DNA of 64,000 bases, from IMG/VR virus record IMGVR_UViG_3300037245_002163, positions 1 through 64,000 of that record, one strand, 5' to 3'. This document shows, in pieces, positions 1-8,321 of the stretch. The translations under genes were made by a program, and so were the position numbers. A model generated the notes under the pieces. It worked only from the letters and a program-made list of their open reading frames with translations. It searched no databases and had not been told where the DNA came from. Each line of letters opens with the position of its first letter. The stretch's first letter is position 1. The stretch is from a virus.

Positions 1-641
1 ATGCCATCGACCTAACCGGCAACCACACGATCGACGACGGCACGCCCATTTTCAGCAACGTGAAGCAAAGCCACTACACCTATGACAGCGCCGACATGCT
101 TGAAGCATCGATCTCCGCGGGCACGGCACCGCGGGTGCTCGCTGATTCGCAAGCGCACCAAATCCCGCTCGCAAATCCCGTGACGTTCGGGTTCTTTATG
201 CGCCCGTCCCAATACAACGGGAGCCCGTACTTTATGTGCTCCGGCGCAGCGACCGCCACGGGCAACTACGGGATTCATCGAAGTACCGTAACCGGATGGC
301 ACCACACAGGCACCGGCTTTACCGCGCTCGGAGATCACGAGGAGATCACAGAGGCGCCCCGCACGTTCCACGTTGCGCTGGCGATCTCCGGCGGGCGCGG
401 CGCATCCCCGGCCGCAGAGTTCTACCTAAACGGCACGCCGGTATGGTCCGGTAACTTGGGCGCGTCGATTGCGCCGCTCACCACGCATAACCTTGGCCTC
501 ACAGCCGCCTCTACAGCCGACGACTCCAATTGGCAGGGGCATTTTTGCAACGCCTTCATTTCCGATACGGTGCTCGACCCGGCGACAATCAAAAACCTAT
601 CCGATGAGTCGTTTGGACACGCATCGCCCTTCATGATCTAA
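1..641 (+). CDS. Tail fibre/appendage protein with LamG (ConA-like) lectin fold, 5' truncated
   Basis: The frame is open from base 3 with no start codon, so the gene begins upstream of the window; the visible part is about 212 residues. Alternating beta-strand pattern, the segment VTFGFFMRP, a strand with FYLNGTPVWSG and a closing FCNAFISDTVL resemble concanavalin/LamG jelly-roll domains, which in phage virions bind glycans on the host surface. Downstream genes are also virion-type proteins, which supports a tail or appendage role. The assignment is by fold pattern only; no catalytic residues are seen. Confidence 0.6.
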   Translation, partial: AIDLTGNHTIDDGTPIFSNVKQSHYTYDSADMLEASISAGTAPRVLADSQAHQIPLANPVTFGFFMRPSQYNGSPYFMCSGAATATGNYGIHRSTVTGWHHTGTGFTALGDHEEITEAPRTFHVALAISGGRGASPAAEFYLNGTPVWSGNLGASIAPLTTHNLGLTAASTADDSNWQGHFCNAFISDTVLDPATIKNLSDESFGHASPFMI

Positions 642-689
642 GAGCTAACCCATGACTATCGACACGACTCAGAAAGCACGGTCTTACGA

Positions 690-1115
690 ATGAGCTTGCT
701 GATCTTATTTGACAGCGGCGCAGGCGACGCTGATCCCCTTTCGATCACGAGCGTGAGCGACCCCATCGTGCCCCGGCGCGGCGGCAAGGTAGTCAAGATC
801 CTTGGTACGGGCTTTGAAGCGGGGATCGTGGTCGATCTTTTGCAGGCTTCGGTTGTCCAGGGGACGGGATACATCTTCGACCCTGACTTCGACGTGACCG
901 CAACGTGCGTTTTCGTGGGGCTCCCGCCCCTTCCCGATGGGGTCTACGACCTACAAGTGACCGTGGGGATCGATATCGCCACCTTTGTCGCCGCATTCGA
1001 TTACCGGCTCTTCGCCGAAGAGACCAAAGCGCAGCGCGTGCGTGGGGGCTTCGCCACGCCGTGGCGGGTCGGGCCGCGCGTCCTAACCAGTAACACCGCG
1101 GGGCTACAGCTATGA
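690..1115 (+). CDS. Small virion protein with Ig-like (IPT/TIG-type) domain
   Basis: 141 residues. Residues about 17-110 read like an IPT/TIG Ig-like fold: a proline-rich entry strand, RRGGKVVKILGTGFEAG, then DGVYDLQVTV near the end. Such domains decorate tail and baseplate proteins. The ATG at 690 overlaps the stop of a possible 13-residue peptide starting at 652, and the stop overlaps the next gene (ATGA). Location between a lectin-like fibre and a baseplate-type protein supports a structural role; the exact position in the virion is unknown. Confidence 0.55.
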   Translation: MSLLILFDSGAGDADPLSITSVSDPIVPRRGGKVVKILGTGFEAGIVVDLLQASVVQGTGYIFDPDFDVTATCVFVGLPPLPDGVYDLQVTVGIDIATFVAAFDYRLFAEETKAQRVRGGFATPWRVGPRVLTSNTAGLQL

Positions 1116-2212
1116 GCTTAGACCAGGGCCTATTTTCCGCGGTTCTGGACGCGATCTTTGGCTCCGACGAGGATATCGCCGGCAAGCCCGTGACGCGGCT
1201 TGTGGCGACGCTCAGCGACACGGAGACCACCGCGATGGGGGTCGAAAGCACGCTCAGCATCGGCGAGTACACGGACGGCGCGGAAGACGCGCTCTTGCTT
1301 GTGGGCGGCGAGATTATTAGCGCGACGGCTCGGCTGAATGGCCCGTCGACTTTCGAGTTCCAAACGCTCACGCGGGGGCTCAGCGACACGGAGCCGAAGG
1401 TCCATCCGGTGGGGACGCTCGTGTTCGATCTGAGTGGCAACGCTAGTGGGCTCGACCACCTACGGCGCGGCTTTTTGGTGAATCACGCGGTCGGCGAAGA
1501 CCTAGATATCATCGGTCGCAATCTGGGGCTCGTTCGCTGCCCCGGTATCACAGAAGAGCAATGGCGGGCGATCATCAAAGCGGTGGCCTATCTCCCCAAG
1601 ACCACCATCCATGCCTTCGATGAGGCCCTTACGGCCCTTCTAGGGGCCAGTCAGTACACCCTTCGCGAGAACATTACCGCGGACCCTTGGAAGGTCTTCG
1701 TGGCGATTATCACGACGCTCGCCACGAGCCTACAAGGCCGGTTTTTCCTGAATGGCGGCGAGCCCCAACTCACCACGGGGCTCAACAGCGTGGAAGTGGA
1801 CTACGGAGCGGTCGACGGCGCGGAAGCGCCCTACCCCGGAGCCTTGACGGCGACTCTTGGGCTTCGCGAGATCGCGTATCCCGCCGACGTAGCTGCCGAC
1901 GCGATTGTCGGCGTTTACGACGATACGCCCCAAGTGCGGCGGGGATTCCGAGAGGGCCTTACCAACTACTTTTTGCCAGGGGGCACCGTTTCAGGGACCA
2001 CGATCACGCTCGGCACGAGCCCCGGAGCCGCAAGCACGCCTGTGATCGTTGATTACACGGCATTCGGCGCGCACTACTTGGCCTACAACGAGAACATACA
2101 GGACGATGGCGACTTCTATGCCTATCTCTCCGATCCGCTCCTAGCGGCGCGATGCCTACTAGAACAGATCCGGGCCGCCGGGGTACAAGTCGAAGTGACA
2201 ATAAAGGTGTAA
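1112..2212 (+). CDS. Putative baseplate/tail structural protein
   Basis: 366 residues, start coupled to the previous stop (ATGA). The centre has a pattern seen in phage baseplate and tail-tip proteins: LDIIGRNLGLVRCPGITEEQ followed by WRAIIKAVAYLPKTTIHAFDEAL. The C-terminal part is beta-rich and glycine-rich. No enzymatic motifs. The beta-helix spike gene follows after 3 nt, so this protein may be the attachment point for it. Function rests on context plus this motif. Confidence 0.5.
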   Translation: MSLDQGLFSAVLDAIFGSDEDIAGKPVTRLVATLSDTETTAMGVESTLSIGEYTDGAEDALLLVGGEIISATARLNGPSTFEFQTLTRGLSDTEPKVHPVGTLVFDLSGNASGLDHLRRGFLVNHAVGEDLDIIGRNLGLVRCPGITEEQWRAIIKAVAYLPKTTIHAFDEALTALLGASQYTLRENITADPWKVFVAIITTLATSLQGRFFLNGGEPQLTTGLNSVEVDYGAVDGAEAPYPGALTATLGLREIAYPADVAADAIVGVYDDTPQVRRGFREGLTNYFLPGGTVSGTTITLGTSPGAASTPVIVDYTAFGAHYLAYNENIQDDGDFYAYLSDPLLAARCLLEQIRAAGVQVEVTIKV

Positions 2213-2215
2213 CAA

Positions 2216-4708
2216 ATGCGAATCGTCAAATGGACTCCACAAGAGCGCGTCGATATCCCCGATATCACTGCGATGGGTTTTCTCGTGCTGGGCGAGTTTC
2301 GCCGCACGGTGCGCGGCACCCTAGGAGTCGACGGCAACTCGATCATCAACGGCTTCACAGTCGAGCCCGCTGGGGTGCCCGATACCACGATCACCGTGAA
2401 GCTCGATGACGGTGGTGTGCTGAGCTTTGCGTACGGCGCTGAGATTATTGGCGCGCGCACGGACTACGGCCAGCTCATCGGCGGCGACAACTCCGATGGG
2501 AACACCGAAGGCAACGCGCAGCAATCGATCGACTTCACCGGCCAGCCGGTCGCGACCTACACCGTCAAAATCCGTTTCCTGTACTCGGACGGCGCCAATG
2601 ACAACCGCGCCTTTTGGAACGAAACGGGCAACACGGAATTCATTTCCGCCATCGATACCCGCCACCTTCCGCAGTACGAAATTTCGATCACCGGGGCGGG
2701 GCCTGAGTGGATCGATTTGGCCGACGTGGTGTGGGACAACGTATCGATTGACGCCGGGGATATCACAGACCTTCGGGAAGGCACATTCGAAGGCCCCGCG
2801 CCCTACCAGCAAACTACCAAGCTCGGTTCCGGCGGCATGCCCGACTTTACGCGAAGCGCCGCCCGCACTGACACGGGCTTGAACGCGGTCTACCCGGCCA
2901 TACGAGGGCTCGCGCGCCAGATTCAGGATATCAAGGGACCGGACGACGCCGGCAACTGGAATTGGTGGAACGACCCCTACATGCCGCTCGACCCATCGAG
3001 CACGCTCACGCGCGAGCGCACTACGAGCCTTCGGTCGCTTCGCACCGTGCATTACACGATCGGGGACGGCCTTAGAACCTTCGGGGACTTCAACGGGTAC
3101 GGGGTTGGTGAGGGCCTAGACGCGTGCTTGACGCACATCGAAACCGAAGACGCGAATATCCAAGGCCGCGTCACCATTCAGATCCTTGTGAGCGGGGACG
3201 GCACGACCACGGGCACCCCCTTCCAAGTCACCAACTACTCGTTTAGCTATACCAGCGTCGAAATTTTGGGCGGGGGCGCGAATAACAGGGCATTCCATAG
3301 CTATATCCAGCCCGTGGGAACGCTCACCACCCCGGTGTTCTCGATCACTTCGGGGACACTCGACTTCAAACTGCAAGACCTACGCATTCAGGGGTCGGGC
3401 TTCGACCCGGTGAAGATGGTCTACATGGCTACCGCATCCACGTTCATCATGCGCGGCTGTTACGGCGGCCCCCGAGGTACGGTAGCGGCCCCCACATTCG
3501 AGCTTGGGCGCGGGGATAACATCATTGAAGACAACGAAATGCTTTACAGCACTTGGAAACTTGCGGGTGGGGGCAACACTTCCAACTCGATAATGCAGCG
3601 GTGCTTCATCGGCGGCGAAATAGAGATTGATGGCACCGACTCTTGGGTCTTCCGCGATTGCGTGATCTTTCAGGTAGATAACACGCTTTCGATGGTCACG
3701 ATCACGAACGCGAGCGGTCTGCTTTTCGACAACTGCTTTTTCTACGCCAATGAGCCAGACGAAGATAACGTCCACATCGATAACGCGGGTGGTGCTTGGA
3801 ATGATATCCGCTTTTCGCGGTGCAAGTTCCAACAGAGTTGGGTGAGCGGCGTACACGCGCCCGATGCGGGTGCCAACGGTGCGGAAGGAACGGGCTGGTC
3901 CATCTATGCGAACAACTCCGCCGACTCATCCAACGGACGCGGCTTTGTCGTAGAGCACTGTACCTTCGACGGCGCAGCGGGGCACTCCGATGCGGGCGGC
4001 ATCTACATGTACGATCTAGAGGAAGCGTCGATTATCGGGAACGAGTTCCGTGAGTTCGGCACCGTCGCAGGGGCCGATCGTGTCACGCTGATTCGCGCGG
4101 AGAGCAATAACATTGGCTACGGCCAATACTTGCTCATTGCGAATAACATGGCCGCCGAGTGGGCGTCGCCCGTGACTGAGGACGAGGCCGACCATACGTG
4201 CATCTACGTTGACAGTATCAAAGGCGTCGTGATCAACGGCAACAAACTAGGCGGCCCCGGCGTGCTGGGCAACGGCCGTGAGAATGGCATCCGGCTAATC
4301 GATGCGGACTACTCGGTAGTTTCGGGCAACGCGTTTCATAGTTTCAATAGCAATATCTCCGAAGGGATTTTGACTTCGTACTCTTCCCTCATCGTGATCA
4401 ACGGCAATATGTTCAACCATTGCCAAAATGGGATTTGGGTAACCGGAGTCGCGACGGCCGCCAATATCACGGGGAACGTCCTTTGGGGCGATGGAGAAGA
4501 CGCCACCACGGGCGCCATCTATTGCGCCATCGATTACAGCGTCGTTTCAAGCAACATCATTCGAGGCTGCGGCACGGCCTCGATGTACTGCTCCGGCGAT
4601 GACAGCCTAATTGTGGGCAACCAAGCCGATGGCCAGTTCTCAGACGGGATCGCTTCCGGCCAAAAGATGTTCAACAGCACGCATAACGTGGCCACGGCGT
4701 TCGTATGA
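2216..4708 (+). CDS. Tail spike with right-handed parallel beta-helix
   Basis: 830 residues. Residues about 1-200 form a beta-rich head-binding/attachment region. From about residue 280 on, short repeating coils with Asn/Gly turns (IIEDNEML, VVINGNKLGG, LIVINGNMFN, AANITGNVLWGD) are typical of pectate-lyase-like right-handed beta-helices used as phage tail spikes. Such spikes bind or cleave surface polysaccharide, but no catalytic Asp/Glu set can be assigned by eye. It is the last tail gene before the membrane-protein cassette; its stop overlaps the next start. Confidence 0.75.
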   Translation: MRIVKWTPQERVDIPDITAMGFLVLGEFRRTVRGTLGVDGNSIINGFTVEPAGVPDTTITVKLDDGGVLSFAYGAEIIGARTDYGQLIGGDNSDGNTEGNAQQSIDFTGQPVATYTVKIRFLYSDGANDNRAFWNETGNTEFISAIDTRHLPQYEISITGAGPEWIDLADVVWDNVSIDAGDITDLREGTFEGPAPYQQTTKLGSGGMPDFTRSAARTDTGLNAVYPAIRGLARQIQDIKGPDDAGNWNWWNDPYMPLDPSSTLTRERTTSLRSLRTVHYTIGDGLRTFGDFNGYGVGEGLDACLTHIETEDANIQGRVTIQILVSGDGTTTGTPFQVTNYSFSYTSVEILGGGANNRAFHSYIQPVGTLTTPVFSITSGTLDFKLQDLRIQGSGFDPVKMVYMATASTFIMRGCYGGPRGTVAAPTFELGRGDNIIEDNEMLYSTWKLAGGGNTSNSIMQRCFIGGEIEIDGTDSWVFRDCVIFQVDNTLSMVTITNASGLLFDNCFFYANEPDEDNVHIDNAGGAWNDIRFSRCKFQQSWVSGVHAPDAGANGAEGTGWSIYANNSADSSNGRGFVVEHCTFDGAAGHSDAGGIYMYDLEEASIIGNEFREFGTVAGADRVTLIRAESNNIGYGQYLLIANNMAAEWASPVTEDEADHTCIYVDSIKGVVINGNKLGGPGVLGNGRENGIRLIDADYSVVSGNAFHSFNSNISEGILTSYSSLIVINGNMFNHCQNGIWVTGVATAANITGNVLWGDGEDATTGAIYCAIDYSVVSSNIIRGCGTASMYCSGDDSLIVGNQADGQFSDGIASGQKMFNSTHNVATAFV

Positions 4709-5208
4709 TCGAATGGTTTCAGATCGCAATCGAGCCTCACTGGCCATTTCTCATGGCGATGGTGGCGTTCATGGTGATCGGCCAAGTCATGAAGGGCTCA
4801 GTGTTCACTCGCGAGCGCGCCTACGCGCAGTACGCCGATGAGCTTCCGCGACACGTGAGCCACTTGCCAGGGACGCCGCGTGTACTTCGAAAGTTCCGCA
4901 AGTTTTGGTGGTGGACCTACAAGAGCTTGCCGCTGCACCCGATGCTCGCGGGCATCGCGCTCGGCATGATCATCGTGGAGCCGGAGCCCGGTATCGTTGG
5001 CCCAGAGGCTTCACTTTACTTCGCGACGGCGGGTGCGTGTTCGGTCTTTCTTTACCAAGTCGTCAAAGGGCTTTTGAAGCGCAAGGATATCGAGCTGCCG
5101 GCGCTCCCCGGCCAAAGCAAGAGCCCGGCCTTTCAAGTGCCCAAGCCGCCGAAGGTGCCCGACGTGGCCACGGTGCTCCAAAATCTGGACGACAAGGACG
5201 TTGAATGA
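4705..5208 (+). CDS. Membrane protein, putative lysis-cassette (holin-like) member
   Basis: 167 residues. A hydrophobic segment at residues about 10-28 (HWPFLMAMVAFMVIGQVM) and two more around residues 80-120 (MLAGIALGMIIV, LYFATAGACSVFLYQVVKG) give three likely membrane spans, followed by a polar, proline-rich tail. It lies directly after the tail spike and before two further membrane proteins, a usual place for phage lysis genes. No endolysin is recognisable next to it, so holin function is inferred from topology and position only. Confidence 0.45.
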   Translation: MIEWFQIAIEPHWPFLMAMVAFMVIGQVMKGSVFTRERAYAQYADELPRHVSHLPGTPRVLRKFRKFWWWTYKSLPLHPMLAGIALGMIIVEPEPGIVGPEASLYFATAGACSVFLYQVVKGLLKRKDIELPALPGQSKSPAFQVPKPPKVPDVATVLQNLDDKDVE

Positions 5209-5558
5209 CCTGGCCTCTATGGCTCATCAAAGCCGGGCGGTGGATCAGCAAGAACACGCAAGCCGCGCTCGCCGCGCTTGTGCTCGTCTTCGGCGCGGGG
5301 CTCGCGTACACGTATCACAAACGACGCCTTGGTAGCGTGAAGGATCTCTTGGCGGTCGAGCAAGCCCAAAAAGAGATCGTGGCCCTGCAAACGGAGCGCA
5401 AGATGCTCGCGCAAATGGGCACCACGCTACAGGCCGACCTGGACGTGATCGACCTACGCATCGATGAACGCAAGCGGACCATCGTGGGCTTGCATGAGGG
5501 GGCCGCAGGGCTCGATGATAACCAAGTGGCCGATGCGTTCGCTCGGCTCGGATATTGA
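5205..5558 (+). CDS. Inner-membrane spanin-like protein (TM plus coiled coil)
   Basis: 117 residues. One N-terminal membrane helix (residues about 19-37, AALAALVLVFGAGLAYTY) is followed by a long charged heptad-rich region (VEQAQKEIVALQTERKML...) that should form a periplasmic coiled coil. This N-in, single-span plus coiled-coil design is that of i-spanins, which help disrupt the outer membrane in Gram-negative lysis. The start overlaps the previous stop. A matching lipoprotein partner is not obvious, so the role is tentative. Confidence 0.45.
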   Translation: MTWPLWLIKAGRWISKNTQAALAALVLVFGAGLAYTYHKRRLGSVKDLLAVEQAQKEIVALQTERKMLAQMGTTLQADLDVIDLRIDERKRTIVGLHEGAAGLDDNQVADAFARLGY

Positions 5559-5567
5559 GGGGGAACC

Positions 5568-5663
5568 ATGAGCAAGCTCGACAAAGTAAACACTAAGAAG
5601 GTCGCCGTACTCGCCGCTATCGGCGTCGCCGTGATCGTCGTTCTGTATCTCGTCTTCGCGTGA
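5568..5663 (+). CDS. 31-residue single-span membrane peptide
   Basis: Small gene with ribosome binding site GAGGGGGAA 4-5 nt before the ATG. It encodes a basic N-terminus (MSKLDKVNTKK) followed by one strongly hydrophobic helix (VAVLAAIGVAVIVVLYLVFA) that ends the protein. Its stop overlaps the GTG start of the next gene (GTGA). The position inside the membrane-protein cassette suggests a lysis-related or regulatory membrane peptide; no homology can be claimed. Confidence 0.6.
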   Translation: MSKLDKVNTKKVAVLAAIGVAVIVVLYLVFA

Positions 5664-6121
5664 AGTCAGCGATCCTGATCGCGATATGGCTCATGGCTTC
5701 GCCGGCCGCAGCGGCGGAGCCCGTGCAGCCTATCGAGCTTTGCGCGCCCGACGTGCGCGTGCGCCGGGTTCAAATGACCCACCAAGGCGAGCCGGGGATC
5801 TGGTTCGATGCCCGTGTGGCCAAGTGCATGCTGGTCCAGCTCCAGACCATCGATGCGCTCCGGGCTCAGGCCATGGACTACGAAGTGCGTGCCGGCATGC
5901 ACGGCCAACTCACGCTTTTGCTGGAGCGCCAAGTCGACCTAGCCGCCCTGGAGTCGGAAAAGGCCGTAGGCGCTCTCCAGAGGGCCGTGAAGGGGCAGCG
6001 GGAAGCCGAGGAAGCCTTGAACAAGCCAGGGCGCTCACGGGCCTTGTGGTTCGCCCTAGGCGTATTCTCAGGCGTGCTCGTGATCGGCGTGAGCGCCTAC
6101 GCGATCAACGCAACCCGCTGA
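5660..6121 (+). CDS. Exported protein with signal peptide, coiled coil and C-terminal membrane helix
   Basis: 153 residues from GTG overlapping the preceding stop. Residues 1-19 are a classical signal peptide (ILIAIWLMASPAAAA, cleavage after AAA). Two cysteines (C28, C56) follow, then a helical charged region (residues about 70-120) and a C-terminal membrane span (ALWFALGVFSGVLVIGVSAYAI). It could sit in the periplasm anchored at its C-terminus and pair with the spanin-like protein two genes upstream. Function unknown. Confidence 0.5.
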   Translation: MKSAILIAIWLMASPAAAAEPVQPIELCAPDVRVRRVQMTHQGEPGIWFDARVAKCMLVQLQTIDALRAQAMDYEVRAGMHGQLTLLLERQVDLAALESEKAVGALQRAVKGQREAEEALNKPGRSRALWFALGVFSGVLVIGVSAYAINATR

Positions 6122-6512
6122 TCAGAAGCCTAGGCGTTGCGGGTCGGGTTACACACGTGGCTCGCCAATTCGGGCTTGGGAACCCCCCATGATCGACTTT
6201 CGCTTTGCTTTTTGCAGGGTCGAGCCCGCAAACGACGGGAGCCTCACGCCATTATCCCCGGAGCCCTAACCGACTGACGACTTACGGCTTCGCACGGCAA
6301 GCGCAGTCTTTCCGGGCGCTTGACGGCTAGCCGGCGGATAAGCTCGTCACAGTTGCTACCCCTCACAGACGCTACTCAGGGGGATACGTGACACGGGCGT
6401 ACGGGAGCTAAGTGCTTGAAACGCCGCCGCAATAGGTGCCATACGCGACGGTTCATTGCACCACTACTTTCGAGGCTCACTCATGGGCCTCAAAGCGTAC
6501 ACGCCCGCGGAG
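6122..6512 (+). other. Intergenic region between convergent lysis and minus-strand genes
   Basis: About 390 bp without a convincing gene. It holds a possible 26-residue frame from ATG 6189 that lacks a ribosome binding site, a CCATTATCCCCGGAG segment near 6248 resembling one near 10290, and a GAGGC/GCCTC hairpin at 6472-6491 just past the end of the minus-strand gene. No T-run follows that hairpin, so a terminator is not assured. Confidence 0.5.
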
Positions 6513-6833
6513 TCACCCGCGCTCGATACGGTCGGCGAGTTCACGGAGCATTCGGGTCACGATGGCCCGTGTCGATAGCCCGCTCTTGCGGATGGTGCGC
6601 GGCGGTTGCTTCGGCTTGGGCACGCCATTGCTCAGCGAGGGATGGGGCTCGCGCCGCCGGATAACGCACTCTTCGGAATGGTAGCCATCGAGCCCATCGC
6701 ACTCCGGGCAGATCCGGCGCACGGCACGGACGGCAAGGGGGTCTTCGGGGAGCGCGTCTTGAAGCCGCGCCATCGCTTCATCGTCGGAGCCCGGTACGAA
6801 GCCAAGCAGGGAATGGTATCGGGGCTTGCTCAT
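6513..6833 (-). CDS. Small zinc-finger-like protein of unknown function
   Basis: 106 residues. A CPECDGLDGYHSEEC stretch (residues about 42-56) offers a CxxC...HxxxC zinc site. The rest is charged, with a basic C-terminus. It follows the 6842-7429 gene closely on the same strand and so is probably co-transcribed with it from the promoter at 7436. No family recognised. Confidence 0.6.
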   Translation of the reverse strand: MSKPRYHSLLGFVPGSDDEAMARLQDALPEDPLAVRAVRRICPECDGLDGYHSEECVIRRREPHPSLSNGVPKPKQPPRTIRKSGLSTRAIVTRMLRELADRIERG

Positions 6834-6841
6834 GGGGGCGC

Positions 6842-7429
6842 TTAGGACGCTTCACGGCTCAGGCGGAGCCGCACGGCCAACTGGTTATCGCTCAGGTTCT
6901 CAGTCGAATCCATCGCGCCTTCGAATGCCTTGGCCATGCGCGCGAGCTTTTGCCGCTTTTGCTTTAGGAGGGTCGTGCTCCGCTTGAGTTGCCGCTCCAA
7001 CTCTTTGACCCGCTTTTCGTTCTCTACCACGCTCTTGCGGAGTGCGTCGTACTTCTTATCGAGCGTGGGCTTGCTGCGCTTGCGCTTCGGCTTGTGCTCC
7101 ATGGGTTCATAGCCGACGTTGGGCACATCCGCATAGACCCGATGCAGACTCGCGCGAGTCACGTCGGGCTTGGCGCACTTGACCATCCCGTACGCGACGG
7201 CGCCGGCCGCTTGAACCATCGATGCGTCGTTCTGAGGCAGTTGGATGGTGATCGTGAGACCCGATGCCCAGATCCGAACCGCACGGGCTCGCGTCCTGGT
7301 AATGAACCGGACGGTGTAGCCGGCAGTGGAAAGAAGCGCGTGCTCTTGGGCGCACTTGTGGCCCAGCGTGATCGCGCGCCGCAGTACCCGACCTTGGTAC
7401 TTCGTTTCGTTGACGAGTTTATTGCGCAT
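6842..7429 (-). CDS. Unknown protein with central coiled coil and C-terminal LSDxxL motif
   Basis: 195 residues. N-terminal two thirds form a mixed alpha/beta domain; residues about 117-165 are a Lys/Arg-rich coiled coil (ENEKRVKELERQLKRSTTLL). The C-terminus ends ENLSDNQLAVRLRLSREAS, related to an LSDEELTxRLRxLRG motif in other proteins of this phage (30396, 40945, 41595, 42397). The ATG lies 6 nt after a TATACT box, with no ribosome binding site, so the mRNA is predicted to be leaderless. Confidence 0.65.
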   Translation of the reverse strand: MRNKLVNETKYQGRVLRRAITLGHKCAQEHALLSTAGYTVRFITRTRARAVRIWASGLTITIQLPQNDASMVQAAGAVAYGMVKCAKPDVTRASLHRVYADVPNVGYEPMEHKPKRKRSKPTLDKKYDALRKSVVENEKRVKELERQLKRSTTLLKQKRQKLARMAKAFEGAMDSTENLSDNQLAVRLRLSREAS

Positions 7430-7435
7430 GCACCA

Positions 7436-7464
7436 AGTATAGCATGCGCCGTATACGATGCAAA
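7436..7464 (-). promoter_or_regulatory. Promoter with -10 box 6 nt before the start codon (leaderless type)
   Basis: On the minus strand TATACT (7436-7441) is preceded by TTTGCA/TTGCAT at 16-17 bp spacing, and followed after 6 nt by the ATG at 7429. Transcription would begin at or next to the start codon. The spacer carries GTATACGGC, an ACGG half-site like the palindromes in the 49-52 kb promoters. Confidence 0.6.
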
Positions 7465-7501
7465 TGGACCGCAGCTCGCTTCGCCCGGAAAACGCGGGGG
7501 A

Positions 7502-7588
7502 TTAGGTCAATCGGAGCACAAGCAAGATGAGGATCGCGATGATGAGAATGCTGATCGCGGCTGACGCGAGCTGGTTCAAATGCTTCAT
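7502..7588 (-). CDS. 28-residue membrane peptide
   Basis: MKHLNQLASAAI is followed by a run of Ile/Leu/Val (SILIIAILILLVLRLT) that makes one membrane helix. The ATG is preceded by TACGCT with a 6-nt gap and no ribosome binding site, the same architecture as several other genes here, which supports it being real. Function unknown; could be a host-membrane modulator. Confidence 0.5.
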   Translation of the reverse strand: MKHLNQLASAAISILIIAILILLVLRLT

Positions 7589-7594
7589 GCCCGG

Positions 7595-7600
7595 AGCGTA
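7595..7600 (-). promoter_or_regulatory. Leaderless-type -10 box TACGCT
   Basis: Minus-strand TACGCT, 6 nt (CCGGGC) before the ATG of the 28-residue membrane peptide; a TG lies one base upstream of the box, as in extended -10 promoters. No good -35 is seen. Confidence 0.45.
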
Positions 7601-7603
7601 ACA

Positions 7604-7635
7604 AAGAGAAGCCCCCGGATCACTCCAGGGGCTTC
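7604..7635 (-). terminator. Intrinsic terminator-like hairpin, minus strand
   Basis: GAAGCCCC (7608-7615) pairs with GGGGCTTC (7628-7635). On the minus strand the stem is followed by TCTTTGTT. It would stop minus-strand transcription arriving from the 7.6-8.3 kb non-coding region just before the membrane peptide gene. Confidence 0.5.
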
Positions 7636-8321
7636 CCCGTCCTACAACTTTGTCCCGGCTCACACGGCGCAACTTACATGGCTTCACTGAAGGGAGAAGA
7701 CCGCGCCGCGCGAGTTGCCCGGAGCCTAGCACGCACCCCTCCCGGTCGCCGGTCCTGGCCCGGCGTCGCTCTACATCGTCGGGGGCTGCGCCCCGTGAGT
7801 CGGGGGCTTCGCTTCGCTTGCCCCCTCCGTGTCTCGACAAACTTTGCCATCGGATCGGAACGCTTAGTGAAAGCGGCGATTCGATCCTCTTGTCCCACGC
7901 ACAAGTGCGCACACACGCGAGGCACCCTCGCTGCAAAAATCCAACCCCATCCAACTATGACCCAGCTTGCGTCGTTACAACTTGGGGGGATACACAGCCG
8001 CCTACGACCCACCCCCGCTAATGCTCTGCGATGATCCGCTAGGAGTGCGCGATTATCCCTTGGTCTGTCATTGGCTCTAGGTGTTCAACCGATCGCGCTA
8101 TCACGGCACGTGTCATAGACCCGCGCCCCTCTTGCACCCCGACTCCGTTCACAGGCATTACGGCCGCTCTTCGGCTGCCCCGGATCGAGTTCACTAGCGA
8201 TGCTTCCGTGTCCGTTCGGATGACCACGAGGGCTTGTAGATCGATCCGTGCTTGACAGGCAAGCGCGAAGTTTGGTAGCGCCGGATCTCCCCCAACCCCC
8301 CACAAAGGATGTGCGAACATC
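7636..8321. other. Gene-poor region upstream of the ParB-like gene
   Basis: About 690 bp with no frame that looks like a protein. It contains strong GC hairpins (GGGGGC/GCCCCC at about 7802-7825; GGGGGCTGCGCCCC near 7780; GGTCGCCGGTCCTGGCCCGG near 7744), one ATTATCC word near 8051 and, at its right end, a TTGACA box. It may hold regulatory RNA, an operator region or a replication-linked site next to the ParB-like gene; nothing is proven. Confidence 0.4.
8252..8282 (+). promoter_or_regulatory. Possible promoter for the ParB-like gene
   Basis: TTGACA at 8252-8257 is followed after 18 bp by TAGCGC, a weak -10. An AAAGGA ribosome binding motif lies about 12 nt before the ATG at 8322. Confidence 0.35.

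Noticed and set aside
652-693. 13-residue frame (MTIDTTQKARSYE) before the Ig-like gene
   Set aside because: Too short and without a clear ribosome binding site to call as a gene; its stop overlaps the next start, so it could be a coupling peptide.
793-1440. 215-codon minus-strand frame opposite the Ig-like and baseplate genes
   Set aside because: Low-complexity Ser/Arg/Pro composition typical of antisense reading, no start signal.
7678-8034. 118-codon plus-strand frame in the gene-poor region
   Set aside because: Arg/Pro/Ser-rich composition of a non-coding GC-rich frame, interrupted by strong hairpins and with no start signal; not called.
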